From positions 33,637,000 through 33,700,999 of the forward strand of contig OY282607.1 in assembly GCA_958298945.1 (NCBI GenBank): DNA of 64,000 bases, in the 5' to 3' direction. Shown here in pieces: positions 59,140 through 64,000 of this stretch. A program made the translations under genes and the position numbers. Under the pieces are notes generated by a model that was not told where the DNA came from, searched no databases, and was given only the letters and a program-made list of their open reading frames with translations. Position 1 is the stretch's first letter; every line of letters starts with the position of its first letter. This stretch comes from Atherix ibis (lineage: Eukaryota > Arthropoda > Insecta > Diptera > Athericidae).

Positions 59140-62100
59140 GTCTTTACAACATATTTTTTAAATAAAAAGTAACGGCAGTGGTAGACCCTGCAAACATTTT
59201 TTATATTTAATTGGTAGATCCTGTATATATAATTAAAAATGATTCTATATAGAAAATGATTGGTGAAATTTTACAATTGATTAAAAAAAAGGTAATGATG
59301 CATACTAACAAAATTTAGAATACTACATGTACATATATTCGAAGGAAGGTTTGGAAAGTTTTGTTTTATATGAAATAAAAGTAATTTTATGCAAATAGTT
59401 GAAAAGAAATTTTAAGTAAAGAAGAATAGTAGCCAAAAATTAAATTCAAAATTTTGTTAGAAATTGTAAAAGTTTTTATAATTGACTTCATATTATAGTC
59501 AGAATTTTTATTTTGCAGACTCTAACAGAGATTCTATAATAATTGATATTATAAAAAAGATTAATTGTCTTTCTATTCTAAAAAATAAAAATAAAAATCA
59601 TATTAGTTACTTTTCTTTAAAGATGCTTGATTTATAAATGCATTCGTATATTAGTTATTGTATTATTTTAGGAAAAAATATTTCTCAAGAGATTCTATAC
59701 TATATTTAAATTTTTTTAAAAATAAATTTTAAACTATTTATATATATTGTAGAATAATTTTTTTAATAGATTGTTGTTATTTTTTAATTTATAATTGTAT
59801 ACTATTAATTTTCTAATTATTATTTGTATTATTGATATTATTGCATTATTAATTAAATATGAAATTTAATTTTATATTAGATTTTATTGGAAATTTTCAA
59901 AATTATTATTTATTAAATATTTATTTCTATTTTTTTCTTCAATTTTAATGTGCATTAATTTAAATTTATGTTGTTAATAAGTTCGCTTCAGTTGAATATT
60001 TCCTGAAATAAAGAACAAGAGCATATTTTAAAGCACAAAAGGTAACATATTTTTATCTGAGATGGGCTATGATATTTGTTAAATTATTTTTTTTTTAAAT
60101 AATATTAATATTATTCAAAAAAAAAATTAAAAAATAAATTTTAATTAATATTTGGTAAAAAAATAACAAATAGAAATATTTAAAATTTAAAGCATTATTT
60201 GTGGGGTGCTTCACATTGAAAATAACAAAAAAAATTGTAAATTAACTAATAATATATTAAGAATAATTATTATTTATTAAGATTTTATTATAGATTAAAA
60301 ATTAACATCTAAGGTAGTAATTGTTCATTCCAAATTGTTTTTGTATTTTATGTTGTTTCTGATATTTCTGCAGTAGAGTTTCAATAATTTTGTATTGTAT
60401 TGTTTATGTATATATATTTTTTAAAAAAAAAGTATAAATTTACTATAAAAAAGAGTAAAGAATAAAATAAATATTTATTAATTCTGTAATTTAATTACAA
60501 AATACTGATTGATAGTAAATTATATTTGTAAATTAAATTTGACCTAAATTTTATTTGATAATTTAAGAATTTGTTGAATTTAAATAATTGAACAGAAAAT
60601 TTATGTTTTTATTATTTAAACAAGACTCATTTCATTGATGATGTCCTTGTTGCACTGATTGGAATATTTTGTTATACTTATTTTTTGCGATTGCCAACAC
60701 TTTTCAATTTATATCTACCAGAATAAATTTTCAATTATATCTTTTTCGCATTTCGTTGAGTTAATTTAATTAATTTTTTAATTTTTAATTAAACGTATTT
60801 GAATATTTATTGAAATAATTCTAAAAAAAAACCCATATACCACGTACGGAAGTATATACTTATAAATTTATAAGTGTATGTATGTATGTATATATGTTGT
60901 GTATAGGAATTTTTATTATATCAATATGAGAAACGATAATGAAAGACTAAATGAGACCTAAAAAAATTATTAAGTAATATTAGCTAATAACATTTGAAAT
61001 GTCTACCCTAAAAATTTTTTTTATTAATTCCCATTTTTTGGTTGATCTTTATTAAAACCTCGGAAGTAAGAAGGATATCATAAGTTTGAATTAAAACAAT
61101 AATTAATTTTAAACCGATTATGGAAAATTCTTATAAATTTTAATTATAGCCATAATTAGAAAGTAGCATAAATTTTCTACCTTTTTGAATTTTGAATAAA
61201 ATTTTTATCGTTTAAGGGGTTGTGATGTTTTTCTTTAATCGGAGGGTTAATTAACATATTTTTTAATCCTGTCTCTTTCAAAAATTTGTAAACAAGTATA
61301 TATGAAATTAAAATACACAAATTAATTTATTATTTAATGAGATTTAAATTTGATTGATATATACTAAGCTATTATTTGTAAATAATTTCAAGTTTAAAAT
61401 ACATGAACTAGTCTAAAAAAAAACAACAGAAAAAAACACCTCATATTTATGTATATATATTTTTAAGGTAACTTCAAATATTTAGCGGGAAGCAGAAATT
61501 AAATACAGGATATTAATGAATATAAAATAATCTTTAGTTGTTTTTTTACTTTAATAGTAAATTATTAAATGATTAAGCAATTAACTATCGTTTTTCCTAT
61601 AAATAATTTAAAGTTTTATCCCTCCAGAAAAAAATCAAGGCATTTTTTTTGTATATCTATCCATATTGAAATATGGCCAGGTGTAATTTTTCACGTAAAT
61701 ATTCAATATAAATTTTATAAGTACCAGAATAGTCTCGTTTAAACATAAATCTTTGCTATTCTATGTATGGAAAAAATAAAACAAAGCATTTTGTAACAAA
61801 TCTTTGCTATTCTACCATTTAATAGTAGAAAAAATTCATCCTTTAGATATACAATCCAGATAATATTTATAGTTAGAAAAAAAATGAATAGGTAAAAGTA
61901 TTAATTTGGGAATTACTTGCTTATTTCTTGTATTCGTGTTAGTGAAAAATAAAAACGAAAATTTATGAAGTAAATAAACCATTCCAAGTAAAAAGACGGA
62001 AGAAAAAACTGAAATATTTTGCAAAAAAAGGATTGAAATCAACAACAAAATTCCGATTAATTAAAGTGAAATCATAGCACTGCAGAGTACTAATCAGTCG

Positions 62101-62860
62101 TTCAATGGTTGAGATTTTTTTTACACAACGTTAATAAAAGAAGATCCTTTTTCCAAGCTGGAAATTCCCATCTTTTATTTTAATTTAAATTTATCATGGC
62201 TGTCTAGCTAGATAGTATATTCTATACAAACATCAATTTGGGGGTCTGCCCAATTCAAAATCTCCCATGATGAATGGTCTACTATATACAGTAAAAAAAA
62301 CATACATTCTTAACGTACTTGCCATAGATAGTATCCATGGAGCCAGGTAATTCAAATAGTGAATTTTATGAGGTAAATGAAAAACAAACGACCTTTTTAT
62401 TCTTTTTTGCACATGGAAGAATTAACAGACTTTCCATAGAAATCAATATATTCATTCGACTCCATTTAATGTATCTCCATTTGTATTTTCTAGTATAAGT
62501 TTTAATCTATTTTTCTATAGCTTTTATTCGATAACCATTTAAATTGACTGAAATTTTAATTAATCATAGTAAATAAAAAATACTAGAAACTTTACCTTTA
62601 AAAAATGAATGCATTAAGTTAAAATTTGTTTTTTAATTAATTGACTTTTCTAAATTAATGAAATTAGATAAGCTAATTACAAATTTTGACAAATTTTACA
62701 TTTTTAATTAAGGCTGAATTATGTCTGAAATTCTGGTAAGTTCATTTAAGAAATAACATTTTTTTAAACAAAATGTTTTAAAATATTTTTGTTAAAGTTT
62801 AATGTTAAATAAAAATGCATTATTGTAGTTCAATATTGTTTAATTGTTTTTAAGTTCGTG
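59140..62860. other. AT-rich sequence, nothing recognised
   Basis: Very AT-rich. Contains a GTAT run (60,875-60,892) and a 16-bp perfect palindrome CTTATAAATTTATAAG (60,859-60,874). No exon of the upstream part of the proline-rich gene could be supported. Confidence 0.6.
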
Positions 62861-62874
62861 TAGAAATGTACTAC

Positions 62875-63130
62875 AAGGTGTGGCAGAAAAGTAGTGCAAC
62901 TAGCGCAACTGAGAGAGATTTGGCAACAAAGCGGCCTTTGCTTCTACATTGAAAAACAGCAATGCATTTTCGGATGGCCAAGCAGCATTGGAAGACGAAT
63001 CTTGCTCAGGAGAAGCCTTTCACATCTAAAACTGAAAAAATGTGCTGTTAGGGCTTTTGTGAAGTAAATCCACCCATTAATGATAAAGCTGATGAGTCTT
63101 TAAAAGGGTTATAAATGAGTTTTTCGCCTC
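62875..63130 (+). mobile_element. possible mariner transposase fragment
   Basis: The + strand reads FSDGQAALEDESCSGEAF, and in the next frame FTSKTEKMCC, comparable with the mariner linker pattern GRESVEDDPRSGRP-TSKTEKN between the two DNA-binding motifs. GTGTGGCAGAAAAGTAGTG at 62,879 could be a terminal repeat. Short and frameshifted, so tentative. Confidence 0.4.
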
Positions 63131-63134
63131 AAAT

Positions 63135-64000
63135 CAGGCAACGCCTTTCGGCTATCTATAATAATGAGTTTTTGTAGGGAAAATGGATTCATATGGTTCT
63201 GCAGGAAATCCACCTAACCCCTTTATTAATGTAATTATTCAAAGGAGTGTAACAGGGAAAGTTCAAGAAAGTTCTTTAAAAATAAATCGAAATTTGGCAA
63301 CAGTTTTTTTTAAAGCCTTCTTCTAGCTAGCTTTGAACAATTTGATATATCAGATCTTTGCATAAGCAATTTTGAATGTCCATACATGATACTGAAATAC
63401 AAGAGATGTTTCTTAGAGCTTTATGCTAATTTACATAAAACTAAATAATGAAAATATATATTGGAATTAATCAATTAAAATTTTAGATAGAAAAATTTAC
63501 TACTCGCACTTTACTAGAATTATCAGTACTATCATAAAAGCGTAATACAATTAAAAATCAAAATTTAAACAATTAAAAATCAAAATTTAATTAAAATTTA
63601 ATAATTTTTTTCATACTATAGATTTAAACAAGGAAAAAAGAATTTTTAAAGTTATAAATTGTTTCTCTATATTAGACAAAAAAATATCCTTTAATAATTG
63701 ATCAGATATTATAAAAAAGGAAAATTTATAATAATAATATTTTTTTTTATTTATTTGAAGATAAAATGAAACTTTTGTTGAATGTATAATAAGAAACTTT
63801 TGTTGAATGTATAATATTTCTCATAAGTCTTAATGTGTCTTAAAGTTCCTGATATAAAGGCAAGGATAACAACTACTGTCGGCAATCGTTAAAATTTGCT
63901 TAAAAATTTTCCTACAGAATTTCTAGTATTTCCCCTAATTTATTATAGAAGATCATATTAATTTGGATGAAATTCTTTTGGTAATAGGAATTCATGATTA
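63135..64000. other. AT-rich sequence to window end
   Basis: No gene recognised. A 25-bp tandem duplication (GAAACTTTTGTTGAATGTAT then AATA) occurs at 63,768 and 63,793. Confidence 0.55.

Noticed and set aside
62711..62735. ATGTCTGAAATTCTG followed by GTAAGT on the + strand, like an initial exon
   Set aside because: No promoter, leader or composition change around it and no follow-on exon; likely chance in AT-rich DNA.

Overview
This is a very AT-rich (well over 70% A+T by eye), intron-dominated nuclear segment from an insect, most likely a higher fly. The evidence is: (i) four phase-consistent exons of spinster (spin), very close to Drosophila Spinster; (ii) two nuclear copies of fly-like mitochondrial DNA (tRNA-Tyr/COI and ND5); (iii) abundant IS630-Tc1-mariner, jockey-like LINE and Helitron relics. 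One mariner-like group has a DD41D spacing, known from tephritid flies. I would not name a species.

Layout. On the minus strand, spin runs from its first coding exon (41,197-40,948) across a 38.2-kb intron to exons at 2,744-2,387, 910-584 and 237-1. It leaves the window before its C-terminus. Further upstream, also on the minus strand, two exons (56,745-56,631 and 52,663-52,370) join in phase 0. They encode a Ser/Pro-rich segment with polyproline runs from a gene I cannot name.

The giant spin intron holds a dense set of decayed mobile elements: a Tc1-like relic (3.35-4.0 kb), a deleted mariner (4.0-4.84 kb), a DD41D element (5.06-5.80 kb), LINE reverse transcriptase pieces (14.4, 21.4 and 32.7 kb), LINE RNase H or 3' ends (23.5, 28.8, 33.8 and 38.0 kb), an ND5 NUMT (25.95 kb), a COI/tRNA-Tyr NUMT (35.4 kb), a TIR element of unassigned superfamily (33.2 kb), a Helitron helicase tail with its 3' terminus (37.6 kb) and a MITE (39.56 kb). 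Beyond spin there is a second mariner cut by another transposase relic (43.4-44.6 kb), a jockey-like RT (46.0 kb), a LINE tail (49.9-50.5 kb), a mariner with clear TIRs (53.3-54.2 kb), a solo mariner end (58.3 kb), a DD41D-like relic (58.7 kb) and a possible mariner fragment (62.9 kb).

The most interesting candidate is on the + strand inside the spin intron. It comprises a locally GC-richer block with a TATA box (16,794), a leader ending in an ATG that runs straight into a consensus donor (17,285-17,295), and 1.5 kb downstream a phase-compatible 30-nt microexon (18,792-18,821). Together these look like the 5' end of a nested opposite-strand gene whose later exons I did not find. The rest is AT-rich sequence in which I see no further genes. 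I found no nuclear tRNA, rRNA or CRISPR array.
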